64,000 nucleotides of DNA from Homalodisca vitripennis. Its lineage: Eukaryota > Arthropoda > Insecta > Hemiptera > Cicadellidae. Both the position numbers and the translations under genes were made by a program. The notes below the pieces were generated by a model. That model worked only from the letters and a program-made list of their open reading frames with translations. It searched no databases and had not been told where the DNA came from. Positions 1 to 11,450 of this stretch are shown here, piece by piece. The DNA is taken from assembly GCF_021130785.1 (NCBI RefSeq), contig NC_060207.1, forward strand, positions 190,486,001 to 190,550,000. The letters are read 5' to 3'. Every line of letters begins with the position of its first letter. Position 1 is the first letter of the stretch.

Positions 1-2420
1 TATCAGCAAGGCTTGCCTTGTAATCCGCCATATTTCACTGTTGTCAGTGACGTCACAAATCAAGTTGACAGATTTAAGCCGCCCGATTGGGATTAGTTGG
101 TGTTTTGCCCAACACTCGGGATTAAACAAACAGCTTTTCTCCTGCCATCCACGATATTAACAATAACCTAGGGAAATGGAAAGTTTGATAGTAGTAGATT
201 GTCAAATATTCTTTACTACTATTGAAGGATATAAACAGTGCAATATTCGTATCTGAGAGCGTACTTCATGTGTTTTTATTTATAGTTTGCGGAAAGTTCA
301 ATATACATAAAAGTATAAAACGTAAAACTCCCTGTTGTGAATATTGGACCCCTCAACCCCAAGATCGTTAGCAATTACTACGTAAAACTTTTCGTTTAAC
401 ATCATTTAACGCTTAATGGTTTTAAATGAAAGGTTTTACCCACTGATACAAAATGTCTCACTCTAAAACATTTGTTTTAAAAGGATTTCAAAACAATTGT
501 GAGCAGTGTAAGGTTTTCAGAATGGATCTGAGGAAAGTGTTAGGAGTAAAGTACGCTGCTAGCTAATAGAACACGATAGTATTTATATAGGTAATTTTAT
601 GGTTCAGGATGTTGTTGAGGACATCGAGATAAAACAATTAGAAAGAAGATCTTGTGAAAGTGACGGATGACATTGAATAAGTAATCACCTATATATTACG
701 GGATGTGTGGAAGGTACGACATGTGGACTTTGCTTACTGACTAGTGTTATTTGGTAGTTTGTGGAATAAAAAAAATTTGTATTATGGATAGTTGTGAAAT
801 TTTAAATAAAAACATATTATTTGGTTGAACAACAATTTACTATCTGAAAATTCTGTCACTATTTACAGCATATGTTAGAAAACACTTATGCTTTATTTAT
901 ATTTCTATAGCAGCTGTTTGATGCTTGACGTTGATGTTGCAAATAACATTGTCACATTTGAATTTATTATGTGTAGTATAATAAGTATTACAGAATACAA
1001 ATAACTAAGTTAGCCTCTAGATATAAAGTTTAGCATTCTGTTCGTACAGAAACAGTAAATAAAAAAAATAGAATTCACACATCACTAAATGAAAAATATT
1101 TACACCATGAAAATGAAAAGTTGTTTGAAACTGGTAGTTTGAGAGAAAGTCACAATATTGGAGATTATCGTCTAGAGGATCACGAGTACAGTGCAGTATA
1201 TGCTTAAACACAATCCACAGTAATAACTGAGACAGGGATAAAGTACAGTTCAAAAAAAATTATTATTTGTAATGTTCATATAGGTTTTCTTTGTAAGGCA
1301 ACTCACCATTGCTGAAATAAGATTGAGGAAATGCATATTCAATACAGGCGTTCATGTAGAGGTGTAGCATCTGGTGAGTAATAGATGGCATATAACCTGT
1401 TTATAAAGTAAAATGTTTTATCATTCCTCAATATACTTGAAACTGTAATATGAAAATAATAACTGTGTTGTAAGAAACACTTAAGTTAAAGTAAAAAAGA
1501 TTACTTAGTCAGTTGAAGTGTGATAAATATTGTAAACTTACTATCTTGCATAAGTTATTTACGTCACAGTAAATAATAAGAAAATATATGATCCTGCAGG
1601 CGAGTAGGAATTAGAATGGCTTTATTAATAGTAGTGAGAAAGGATTAGGATGATGTCCCGTTGTTTGCAGCGTTGACGTTGACAATGTAATTAAGGTAGA
1701 TTAGCTGGACATAATACGTTTATTGTGGTTTGTGGTTGAGAAGACAGCTTTGAACAGAGGAATTACTTAAAGGGAATTTATAAAGGAAATGGAGATAAAT
1801 TTGACACATAATGAACCGCTGGGGTGAGAGGGTGGTTGACGTGACTTGATCTCCTTCTCTTTATCGAAATCATTTTTGGAGCGTGCAACAGTATCAGATG
1901 AGGATCACAAAGGAAGTGATGAAAATTAGGGATGGAATTCAAGTGAAACATTAATTTTGCATTAATGTATACTCTTGGATAAACTTTTGGCCTATAATCA
2001 ACTTTTGTTAGAACGATCGCTAACATATGCACCTAAAGGTCAGTAAATGTATGAACGGACTGTGAACAATTGACACTCAAATTGTTCCTGTGGTCAGTAG
2101 TTTACATGCTGAGAAGGTAATCCAAATAATCTAAATCACATTAAACTCACAGAGAAGTTCTTTAAATCAATAACATTGTTTGTTCTTTGCGTGATATTCA
2201 TCGTTTGACGTGAGATTTGTTAGTCTAGGAGCGCATAGTTTGTATTGAGTATGGGTCTTCTTCTTCGAACTCACTTCTGAGATAGCCGAAGAAATTTGAC
2301 TCTTCTTTTTCAGTATATAAGAAGAAATTTTGTTTCTTTACCACACTCCGAACTAGATTTGGATGAAACAGAAGCCACAGTTGAAATTTTTTAAGACCAT
2401 AATGAATTTGGTGACAACTT
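1..2420. other. AT-rich non-coding DNA, no gene seen
   Basis: No frame here has a recognisable domain, and the short open frames are low-complexity and AT-driven. The first ~170 bases are less AT-rich than the rest and hold a palindromic GTGACGTCAC near position 46. That stretch could be the edge of a feature to the left, but nothing in it shows coding. Confidence 0.6.
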
Positions 2421-2459
2421 CTATATTGGTATATCACAGTCTCTGATATACCAATATAG
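2421..2459. repeat. Perfect hairpin, 16-bp arms
   Basis: The left arm CTATATTGGTATATCA (2421-2436) is the exact reverse complement of the right arm (2444-2459), with a 7-nt loop. No coding frame overlaps it usefully. It could be a small foldback element, a relic of a palindromic MITE, or a cruciform-forming site. No terminator-like role is expected in a eukaryotic genome. Confidence 0.85.
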
Positions 2460-3174
2460 TAATTGGCTCAACAATTATCTGCACTGTATGTATTACGGTT
2501 GGAAGGTAGTTTATTCACTAGCACACCCAGTCTTAGACACTCACAAATGTACGTCACTTCCTTTCCACGTTTATTTTAATACTTCTTAGAGTATTGACCA
2601 TGTTTATTATATTTAGCGTTTAACTAACTACGAGTTCATCAACATTTAATAATATGTGGATGGATTGTTAACATTCGGTTTTTCAATGAGTTTAAATACA
2701 AAGTATTAAACTTTTAAGAATCCTAACTCATCATCTGTTGTATATTGTAAATAACCATTCCCCACCATCACGAATAAGGGGTGTTCCGAATCGAAGAAAC
2801 CTTATTATGACCCATTAGAAGCCGAGCTATTACGTCTTATTACGTCTTAAACCACTACACGCCATTAGTCTAAGAGCCGAGGCCAATTTGTATTGTACTA
2901 TTTTTTATCGTTATTGGAATGGGGTATCAAAAGAATTTAAAATATAAAATATGCAAAAATTAAGTAAACGGATAAATACTTTTTTCGAGATATCTTGCCA
3001 CATGATAAATTGGAATGTTTATTCGTTAAATAAGGTTCAAGTCAAAGGATAAAAGTGCCGGTACGTACACCTTGGGAGTGTACTAGAACGCAAGATAATG
3101 AGGACATTTAAATTAGTAGTAACCGACATAGTTATTAAACATACTCGCCAAAGCTCAGCCAATTCAAATAGAGC

Positions 3175-3310
3175 GGCATGCACCATCATTGAACTCAGTG
3201 TGGACCTTATAGAAATTAAGCTTCATTTCAAATTTCAAATCTGTAGGTAATTTCTTTTTGGAAATATCGTGCGGATAGACAAACAGAAATGAAAGTACTC
3301 CAGCCTCTCG
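3175..3310 (+). repeat. Dispersed repeat family E, old copy
   Basis: This segment shares an ordered set of short blocks with copies near 51.06-51.14 kb (reverse), 56.19-56.28 kb and 63.83-64.0 kb. The blocks are a GCATGCACCATCAT-like word, a block around AAATTTCAAATCTGTAG, then ATATCGTGCGGATAGACA followed by an AGAAATGAAA-type word. The copies are strongly diverged but collinear, as expected for an old, abundant interspersed element. No coding capacity was recognised and the family cannot be named from sequence alone. Confidence 0.5.
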
Positions 3311-4164
3311 AGTGATTTTTTTTTTAGCTTCGCTAAATCTCATCCAATTATTTATGTTTGTAATTATTGGATTAAGTGCGTCAAAGAAAATCACAAAAAT
3401 ACTAAAATACAATCTAATAAAAAATTTCAGTTTTATATTTAAAATATGTTATCATATTGATAATACACGAGGTATCTAAAACTACTCTCTTATTTTGACC
3501 TTCATTAAAATTAGTATAGTAGACGATTGATTTTTTTCTCTTTCTTCCTGAAGAGTTCAGTTATCTAACGTTTCTGTAATTTACGTAGAATTCAGAACTA
3601 TGTAATTGCCGGTTTCATAAATTCTTATTTTATTAAAGTAGGCAGCATTACATAGCATTAAAATACTCCAGGCTCTTTTGAGGTTAATAGGGTTACCACA
3701 ATGTAAGACAATTTCCTGTCTTTTTCTCGTTTCGCCTCGTTCTTTGTAGCATAAAAGTGAGTTTGATCCCGTTGCCTTAAACACTACTCCTTTCCATATT
3801 ACAAGAACGTCACGAAAAATAGTTACTATATATTTGACACATGGTTAAATTTTTGTTTTAAATAACCAAAAATGTATTTATTATTTAAATAAAATCATCA
3901 AATATTTTATTGGTAATTTACTCACGTTTCTAACTCTTTGCATGCAAGTATTTATGTTATTGTATTGGAGATATGGAGTTATCGGTAGTGTTAACAGTAT
4001 TTTAGACTGAAACATCTGACTACACAATGGATTACCTAATTTTATCACATTATCTCATTAAATTGTTTTATAGCTTCCTCAGTAGCTTTCTTATGCGTAT
4101 CACAACGAACTGGTATGATTAGTTTATTTTAAAATAGGTTGCAGTTGGTTGTTATGTTAGATAT

Positions 4165-4205
4165 CCAGCTGAGGAAGAGATTAGATTACAAGTCTCGAAA
4201 CGTAG
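4165..4205 (+). repeat. Dispersed repeat family F, partial copy
   Basis: A block containing GAGGAAG and then CAAGTCTCGAAACGTAGTG matches a block near 62,245-62,275 at about 20 of 22 positions in its core, in the same orientation. There the block is one arm of an inverted repeat; here only one arm is seen. Likely a remnant of an interspersed element. Confidence 0.45.
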
Positions 4206-5774
4206 TGTTACTGATTTTATTTTTCTCTGAACAGTAGGAAATTTCCGAAAAATTATGTTTTACACACAATTCTTCCATTTTCACAAACAAAGGAAATAGT
4301 TATGTTCTTGAGGTCTTTGCTAAAGTGGGTTGTAAATAATTAAAACAAATCCTCCTATTTTATTGCGTTAATATAGTGTTATTTGTTGTAATATTTTTCC
4401 TACATACTTGTATAATAACAGCAGGTTACTTCATAGTAGAGAACCAATTTTAAGGTTAACATCAACGTATTAATTAGTTCACAAATGTACATATTATAAA
4501 TCTAAATAATTGTCCCTTAAACATGACTTTCATGTCAGAGAGTCAAGAGAAGGGACACAATGACAGGACAACAACACGAGTGACATGCACGGATATTGTG
4601 AGCCTTGTGTACAATATCCTGGACTCCTCCATAAGCTTGTGCTTTGTCACATATTGTCACCAACATAGTTGAGAAGCTCTAGCAACATTATTACAGCAGG
4701 CTAATATGTTTCTTGTGTGCAAACAAATATAGCATTATTGTTTTGGTTTACCGATCTAAATGCTTGTTGGATGGTACAATTATATTTTCTTTATAAAATG
4801 CTTTGAATTCTAGCTGTTCAAATGTAAGTTATCAAACGATTTGGTTCAATTGTAAGGAATTAAAAACATAAAATAAAAATATAATGTATGTATTGTTAGT
4901 GTTAGTGTGTCTATTGTTTTAATGAATGGCATTGTGCAATTTAGTATTATCGATAATTTATTTGTACTATAATAGGGTTTATTTATTTATTATTTTTTGT
5001 TAAATATAGGAAGACATGAAGAGCATGGACTGGGACTTTAAAAGTATATTTTTAAAGTGATCTTTCTGTGTAATTTGCTAGTAATAAGATATCAATGAAT
5101 AATATATAAATAAGTTACAATGTAGTTTTATTTTAAAATCTGTATTGTAACATTTAAATAAATAAAATAAATTATCTTATAATTAGCAGTTACCACCACC
5201 AATTCGAATACGAAAGACTGTGGGATTGCGTCTGGTAAAATGATTACTGTTTTATTACTGTATTGCATACAACAATCTTTACGATCGATTCGCGATACCA
5301 TCAGTTCTTTATGCTCGGGTAAACACATTAAATTTATATAACTGTTGCTTATAAAGGACACACATTTTCAGACTTGATATATTCCAATTGATATATAATC
5401 AAAAATGTTAAACATTTTATTCCAAATATGCACCACTTATTTCATTATCACTAATTAGGTAACTTTTTCGACATTAATTAGTGGTAATGTTTATTTTAAT
5501 TCCTCAATACAGTTATCCTTCTATCTGTACTTAATTATTATCTAATTAATTAACTTTTATAACAATATAGATATCTCTAAGTTACTATTCATTATTTTAA
5601 TTACTTACACTTGTACTTGTACTTATATCCTGTTTTTGTGTTCATATATTTTCTACAGTATTAAACACATGGCAATTATAACTGTTTAGAGTCAATGTAA
5701 AGTCAAGTAAAGAATGTATTATTTTACCAGGCAAAGTGAGGGATAAGAAGAACTCTCTAACTCTAAATTTGGGA

Positions 5775-5940
5775 AAGGACGGCTTAAAGGTAACTTGCAA
5801 AACAAACCAATGGCCGTGCTGATTGCAAGGACAGGATCTTTCAGCGGTCATCCATCCAAGCAGCAATCCAACTCTACTTGCTTGTTTCGGTTACCTTGCG
5901 ATAACGACTTTACCCGGTCCACTGCACCATTTGCAACTTT
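5775..5940 (-). repeat. 5S-rRNA-like SINE candidate
   Basis: On the minus strand, 5885 to 5844 reads AAGCAAGTAGAGTTGG and then GCTTGGATGGATGACCGC. The spacing and the GCTTGGATGG.TGACCGC word resemble the internal promoter region of eukaryotic 5S rRNA, where AAGCA...GTCGAGC is followed by TACTTGGATGGGTGACCGC. Flanking sequence down to about 5775 is more GC-rich than its surroundings and could be the element body. SINE3-type elements use 5S-derived heads, so this could be one. It is not a full 5S gene, because the 5' third and the closing helix are not recognisable. Alternative: chance or another repeat. Confidence 0.4.
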
Positions 5941-5949
5941 ACCGAATAC

Positions 5950-7030
5950 GCCATGATTTATATAAAGAAAATAACTAATATGGTATATAAACGTTAAATA
6001 TCTTTGTATTTCTCCAATCTTGATTAGCTTTAATTTCTTTAGGTTCATAAATTCTTTGAAGAAACATCAACTACTTTATTTGTTTAAAATTCATATCTTT
6101 AAACAAAATAAAAATTTAGGACTATTTCTCTTCGCCTTATTCACGCGTGTAGGAAATGCAATAAATATGGAACACTCTAGTGAATCTTTTACGATTTAAA
6201 AAATATTAAAAAATCTTACGTTTTGTCTTATTTAAAATAAAGAAGCATATAATCCATGAAATTCGATGTTTTTCTTATGACATAAGTGCGCCAATCAATG
6301 ATCAAATCTAAGGAGATTGTTAAAAAATAAAATATAATATTATATGTAAGAAGACTATTATATTGGTTTAACTAATCAATATATTAATTTTTTTATAGAA
6401 TTCATTGTAATTTTTACTATTTCATTATTTTCACATACAATGAGAGCATCAATTTAGGGTTTTATAAATATGAGAACAAATGTAATACTGGTGAGGAGTG
6501 AAGCCATTATTAATTCACCCAACATCAAGGAGTATGTTTACGGATTACCCGACCTACAAAGTTTTAATTTATTTTTACAAAGTTTACTGTGTGGGTTCTG
6601 ATGAATTTAGTGGTGATTTCTTGAAGCAACTGGCACGAGAAGCATAGCTGAAAAGAATTATATTTAACTCTGAGCCATCCAGAATCGGTCTAACATCTTC
6701 ATCTTGTTTTCGCTTTCTCCTATATAATCTTCGTTGTAATAATACAACATGTATATACAACAACAGCAAAGTTGAAACTGTTATACAAAATTATAACTGC
6801 GAATGATGAGGTTAGCTTTAGTTCACCTTCCTCATAGTGCAGTCTTTGAATTCTGACACTGTCGTAGAATAAATTGTACACCTGATTAAACAATGAGATC
6901 ACCTCCTCATATAGATTACTCTTACTAGGGATGGCTGGCTACTGGGAAACCAAACATAATATTTTGTAGTCTACGTGTCTGTGATATCGAAACGGTGCAA
7001 AGAGTTAGTCGTTGACATTTTTTGGATATC
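5950..7030. other. AT-rich non-coding DNA, no gene seen
   Basis: Only short AT-biased frames are present. No domain, RNA gene or repeat structure was recognised. Confidence 0.55.
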
Positions 7031-7033
7031 TTG

Positions 7034-7165
7034 AGACGAACATAGCTCCAGATTCCAAGAGTCAAGTCTGTGACAGATTTCAGACACTGCACTAAGAGTA
7101 AGGTGAACTGTATTTAAACTCAACACACACTTTGATTCAACCCTTCTCACCATAGCTACAATATG
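7034..7165. repeat. Direct repeat A, copy 1
   Basis: About 132 bases that recur at 7393-7533 in the same orientation. Shared words include CTCCAGAT.CCA.GAGTCAAG, CTGCACTAAGAG.AAGGTGAA, and ACACTTTGATT.AACCCTTC. I estimate about 80 percent identity by eye, with a few short indels. The pair could be a local duplication or degraded termini of a small element of about 500 bp. Confidence 0.7.
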
Positions 7166-7392
7166 AGTAGAAAACTACGATTTTCTATCGTGGTTAGTGA
7201 TCATATTAAAAAAAATCTTAGTGCACTCGTTGTGCACGTAATGAGATAATGAGAATACCTCTTTACCCAGATTAATTGTAATCTGGCCTTAATCTGGATT
7301 AATTGTTATATTGATAATTTGTAACCACGGTAGCCTCTGATTTCGAGTATAGAGTTAATTTTAAGATTCTTTTTTTATTGTATTTGTCACCA

Positions 7393-7533
7393 GTCGAATA
7401 TGACTCCAGATACCAGGAGTCAAGACTGTGTCAGTGTCAGATTTCGGAGGCTGCACTAAGAGGAAGGTGAAATGGAGTTTCACTCAACATACACTTTGAT
7501 TTAACCCTTCACACTATAGCTAGCTACGATATG
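7393..7533. repeat. Direct repeat A, copy 2
   Basis: Second copy of the repeat at 7034-7165, separated from it by about 230 bases of AT-rich DNA. It carries a small internal duplication (GTCAGTGTCAG) absent from copy 1. No target-site duplication or coding domain was seen. Confidence 0.7.
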
Positions 7534-8148
7534 TTATTTCAGAAGATTTTATTACTTTTTTAGGTGCGCTGTACTTGTCAAATACTTTTTGTAGGATAAA
7601 TCGTAATTTCTTTCGTTACTGATTACAAGATTTGTTATGTTTACGTATGAGTAGATTTGAGCTTCCGATTTGTATTAGTCTATAAAATTGTATGTTACAT
7701 TAAATCTTTAATGGTTTATTGAAATTAGTAGATGGTAAATTTGCTTAGGTACTCTATGACGTATAAAGGTTGTACAGAATAATATATTGAACAGTGTATT
7801 ATTATTAGTATGTCACTGACTCCAACAGTTGGTGTTGACGCAGTAGCGGTGACAGATATTAAACAGGTCAAATAACAAAACTTCTACTGTCACAACACTG
7901 TCGCTGTTACAAACAAGGCAAACTGTCAGTAAACTTTACAAATATATAGTGGACACATAGGTTTCCAAAATTTTGATTTATTGCATCTTGAATTTTAGTG
8001 ATTTTAAGACAGATCGAAATGTACATGTAGCACTAATTTCACTTCAAAGATTGATAACTAATTATAATAAAATTTTCAACCAATTTATAGTAGACAAAAT
8101 TTACGATTTTTTTCATATTAAAACTCTTTAATAAATATAGGCAGATAC

Positions 8149-8827
8149 GGGGTTATTCAAAAAGAATACCACAACTTTAAAAATTTGTATTTAATGGAAG
8201 AAACATAATAGAAGCTTCTGTTATACATCATTACAAAGAGTATTAAAAAGATTTTTCTCACTCAAAAACAAGTTCAGAGATGTTCAATATGACTCCCTCC
8301 AGAAACTCGAGAAAACGATAAGGTTTCATTACTAACCTTTTCGCAGGACTCTCCATACAATTGTTTGTGGAAGTTGCAGCTCTCTGCTAGCTCTTTGAGT
8401 CGATTTACCTGGGCTGCGAACAAATGCCTGCTGTATGCGTGCTACATTTTCATCACTCGTGCGCGGCCGTCCAGAACTTTTCCCTTTGCAAAAACACCCA
8501 TTCTCTATAAATGGTCTTATACCAACGTTTGATACACCACCTATCAGGAGGTTGAACACCATACTTCGCTCGAAATGCACGCTGAACAACTGTCGTCGAT
8601 TCACTTCTGCCGTACTCAATAACACAAAATGCTTTCTGTTTAGCAATCAGCATCTTAGCATCAACTGACGCTGACCCCTTGTCCAAAAGCACCTCAATTG
8701 AACAAATGAGCAACTAAATTTAACTTCAGAACTTCCTTAATTCACCGACATATAGTACTTAGCTCTCCTATTATTCTCTGCAGAGTTATAAAATTCTAAA
8801 GTTGTGGTATACTTTTTGAAGCACCAT
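8149..8827 (-). mobile_element. Short TIR element, deletion derivative of a Tc1/mariner-type transposon
   Basis: The ends are inverted repeats of about 28 bp. The left end (8151-8178) contains TTCAAAAAG, ATACCACAAC and TTTA. The right end (8798-8825) is its near-exact complement, with two or three mismatches near the tip and one internally. Inside, on the minus strand, lies only the N-terminal DNA-binding region of a transposase (8332-8713). The DDE catalytic part, normally about 200 residues more, is missing, so the element is non-autonomous. It is related to the larger element at 47,779-49,558 by protein family but not by its ends. Confidence 0.75.
8332..8676 (-). pseudogene. Transposase DNA-binding region (DUF4817-like helix-turn-helix), catalytic domain absent
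   Basis: Two overlapping frames together cover the bipartite helix-turn-helix region of insect Tc1/mariner-type transposases. The first frame has KQKAFCVIEYGRSES, then RAFRAKYGVQPPDR and IKRWY. After a frameshift near 8500 the second has GRPRTSDENVARIQQAFV, SPGKSTQRASREL, and VWRVLRKG. In intact relatives these words precede the DDE domain; here the frame stops right after VWRVLRKG and no catalytic motif follows. The chosen start is the methionine just before IAKQKAFC (about 8655-8676). Function, if any protein is made, would be limited to binding transposon ends. That is inference; the frameshift argues it is dead. Confidence 0.75.
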
Positions 8828-8829
8828 TT

Positions 8830-10020
8830 ATATTACGTAAAAACAAATTGTTTAGAAGGTTTGTTGTCATATTGTCAATTCCATTGGGAATTAGACGGTA
8901 GCAGTTTAATAATAAGTAATATTCCAGTTATATATCCGTTTTTGTTTTGCTACGTAACAATTGCCATATATAATATCAAGACTATTTACTCCTACGTACA
9001 GTAAATATTGAACTGACTAGACAGTGAGACAGCACCCTGTCACGTGACAAGTGACGTTGCCACAGCTTCCTTGTGGTTGTGTCACGTGACTTATATTGTA
9101 CACAGAACTGGCAGCTGACACTTCAGAAGTTTACATTAACCTTTCCAACTGTCTCCTGGCGTGAAACGTTCTCATTTCAAATTCCTTATCAGCATTACGC
9201 AATGTTAGGGAAGGTTTTACAAGCCTTATCGAATTACTTGAGTATAGTTTCATAAAATTGCTAAAATAGCTAGATGGATTAAAGGAATAGATTTGTTATT
9301 ATTTGATTATAATAACTAAAAAATATTTCACCTCATTACGAACCACGGGCAATCAAGATCATTCTTCACATAGATACTTCTTAAATTTTGAATTCACTGC
9401 CAAAAAATAAAAGAGAAAACAATAATAGTAGTGGCAAGGGTGAAGGAAATGGAATGAATGGAAAAGCGTTGGTAATCACAATTCTGACCAATTTAAACTT
9501 GATTCTAACTCTTGGGGTGGGTGTTTGTCACTTGGTATTACAAGTCTCTTGCAGCACTGGTGGGTATTCTATCGCATTTCGTCTTTGAAAGCCCTTGTGA
9601 TGCTCCAATAAACAGTTGAACCTTACAAACCCCTATGATATAAAACTATCAAATCCTGTACTGCTGCTGTCCCCTTGAGGAGAGGGGATAACTGATAGTG
9701 AACAGACGTTTGTTCACGTTGGCTTTTATTTTCTCGCTCATTCACTGGGTTATTTATTTCATATTTTATTTATCGCTGTGTACCGACGCACGCGGAATTT
9801 TAGATATTATTTTTACTAGAAATTTTGTACTTGTTTGATAAGGGATGTTGAAAATAAAATCACTTTTTAAATACTTATTTCAAGTTCCGGTCTCCGTCAC
9901 AGTTGAAGCAAGGGTCTTAAGGTGAGCCTGTCTAGTTATCTGGTGGAACTGATAAGAAGAAGTTCGCGCGCTCCTTATTTACATCGTCTGATCCATGCTG
10001 CTCAAAAACAACGACGGCTC
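8830..10020. other. Non-coding spacer with one dispersed repeat
   Basis: No gene was recognised. The segment 9020-9130 is rich in GTCACGTGAC-type words and contains repeat family C. The stretch at 9,880-10,020 may be the 5' part of the non-LTR element that follows, but I could not read a frame through it. Confidence 0.5.
9074..9123 (-). repeat. Dispersed repeat family C, copy 1
   Basis: Read on the minus strand, this ~50-bp block closely matches 11,403-11,450. Both contain AGTGTCAGCTG, then TGTACAATATAAGTCACGTG and ACACA. A weaker third copy lies at 45,530-45,574. The block holds a CAGCTG and a CACGTG palindrome, both E-box-like, but regulatory use is not shown by the sequence. Confidence 0.6.
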
Positions 10021-10028
10021 CCACTAGG

Positions 10029-10545
10029 ACTGACAAGGCTGCCAAAGTCGATGCGACTGTTATCGTCGACCTCGTCGGCAAGCATCTTTCTTCGGGTGAC
10101 AACTTCGGCCAGCTTGTGTCTTGTGTCTCGCATCACTCATGAGCTGAGGGGTTTCATCGAAGAGGCTATACGGGCGTTACTGGTGAGCTTCGGGAGCAGG
10201 TGGTTATGCTGACCTGGAGGCTGGATGAGTTAGATAGCAGACTACAATGGGCGCTTTGGCGACCAGAACGCCAGAACATCCGCATCTTCGGAGTGGAGGA
10301 AAAGATGGGAGAGAGCACCGACCACATTGTGGTGGATCTCTGGTGGGCAGAGCTTGGTGTGGACCTGCCGGCATCCACTATTTGCAGGTCTCACCGAGTC
10401 GGTGGTCAACCCAAGCCCAGGCCTCACGGCAAGAAGAGGTATCGTCCTATTATCATCCGCGTCGTTAGTTACCAAGATCGGCGGAATATATACAACAACA
10501 AGAACCAGCTGAAGGTCACGGGCATCATAGTACCAAGACAAAGAC
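10029..10545 (+). pseudogene. Non-LTR retrotransposon ORF1 fragment (coiled coil plus RRM-like domain)
   Basis: The clearest part (about 10,176-10,530) has a heptad-like stretch VTGELREQVVMLTWRLDELD, then NIRIFGVEEK and a downstream RSHRVGG and RPIIIRVVSYQDRRNIY. This order is typical of the ORF1 nucleic-acid-binding proteins of insect L1/CR1/Jockey-like retrotransposons: coiled coil, then an RRM-like fold. Upstream, 10,029-10,140 in another frame reads as plausible ORF1 N-terminal sequence and then hits a stop, so at least one frameshift separates the parts. ORF1 would coat the element RNA in the RNP. The copy is truncated at both ends and joined directly to RT sequence. Confidence 0.7.
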
Positions 10546-10700
10546 AGCTTTATTGCAAATCATCGATGATATCCGATTGGCAATGGATAAGAGACAGGTG
10601 ACCATTTTAATACTTTTTAATTCTCTAAGGCCTTTGACTGCGTATACCGCCCCCTTCTCCTAATCAAATGGACCACGTTTTAACAGTTCTGGGCTTTTAA
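10530..10700 (+). pseudogene. Non-LTR reverse transcriptase fragment fused behind ORF1
   Basis: From about 10,544 the frame reads TALLQIIDDIRLAMDKRQVT and ILILF. After a one-base frameshift near 10,620 it continues SKAFDCVYRPLLLIKW. The palm-domain signature F.DFSKAFD.V of non-LTR reverse transcriptases is thus split by the frameshift. In an intact element, ORF1 and this RT region are separated by the endonuclease domain and the RT fingers, roughly 1.5 kb or more. Here they abut, so a large internal deletion or a template jump has occurred. The similarity fades after about 10,700. Same strand as ORF1. Confidence 0.75.
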
Positions 10701-11016
10701 AGGATCGTTATTGTTTCCTCAATATTAGTGGTACTATGAGGATAACTGCAATATTTCGGTTCTGTATACAAAATCTACTTAATAGGACACCATGTTTAAA
10801 GAACTGGGATCTTTCCATTCTTTATATTCTAGTTTCCAAAACATAGTTTGTGAAATGTAATAAATGTATAATATCCTATTACCATATTTAATTAAACATT
10901 TTTACCAAAATTCTTAGAACAAAAAGTGTAAAAAAGGGAAAACCTGACTGTTTTGGGATATCAGTTTTAGTATCAAAATGCTAAATTTTAACAGATTTTA
11001 TCAAAATCAACAGATA

Positions 11017-11020
<4 letters not shown>

Positions 11021-11082
<62 letters not shown>
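11021..11082. repeat. (TA)n microsatellite, 31 units
   Basis: An uninterrupted TA dinucleotide run of 62 bases. Likely polymorphic in length and prone to assembly error. Confidence 0.95.
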
Positions 11083-11086
<4 letters not shown>

Positions 11087-11402
11087 GAAACTTGCCTTTA
11101 AAATATGTACATTCTCACCTCCATAGTGCTCTTTAAATATTTTACTTCGGATTATGTTTTTACGTACTTATGCAATATAACATAACAATAATACTTCTAA
11201 AATACTCAATAAACAATAATCTACAACATTTTAATGTAATGTAATAAGGAATAATGTACTTAAAGGTATAGGCTTTGGAGGTAACTATTCAATTTTAAGC
11301 TGACAAACTACGTCAGGTTAGCTAATACTAAACTCTGAGAGAAGTTTCCTCTTATATTATGTAAACCTAGTGAGAGGGTTTCACAACAAGAGAAAGCTCT
11401 CC

Positions 11403-11450
11403 AGTGTCAGCTGTCAGTCAGCTGTACAATATAAGTCACGTGACACAGCT
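11403..11450 (+). repeat. Dispersed repeat family C, copy 2
   Basis: Near-identical to the reverse complement of 9074-9123, with TCAGCTGTCAGTCAGCTGTA followed by a CACGTG palindrome. The next ~100 bases remain rich in GTGACAC and CAGCTGT words, so the repeat may extend to about 11,510. Confidence 0.6.

Larger units (their letters stand above)
2460..5770. other. AT-rich non-coding DNA with scattered repeat remnants
   Basis: I see no gene. Two dispersed repeats lie here: a remnant at about 3175-3310 and a short block at about 4165-4205. A small inverted repeat (GGATATTGT at 4592-4600, its complement at 4611-4619) is the only other structure noticed. Remaining frames are short and AT-biased. 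Confidence 0.6.
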
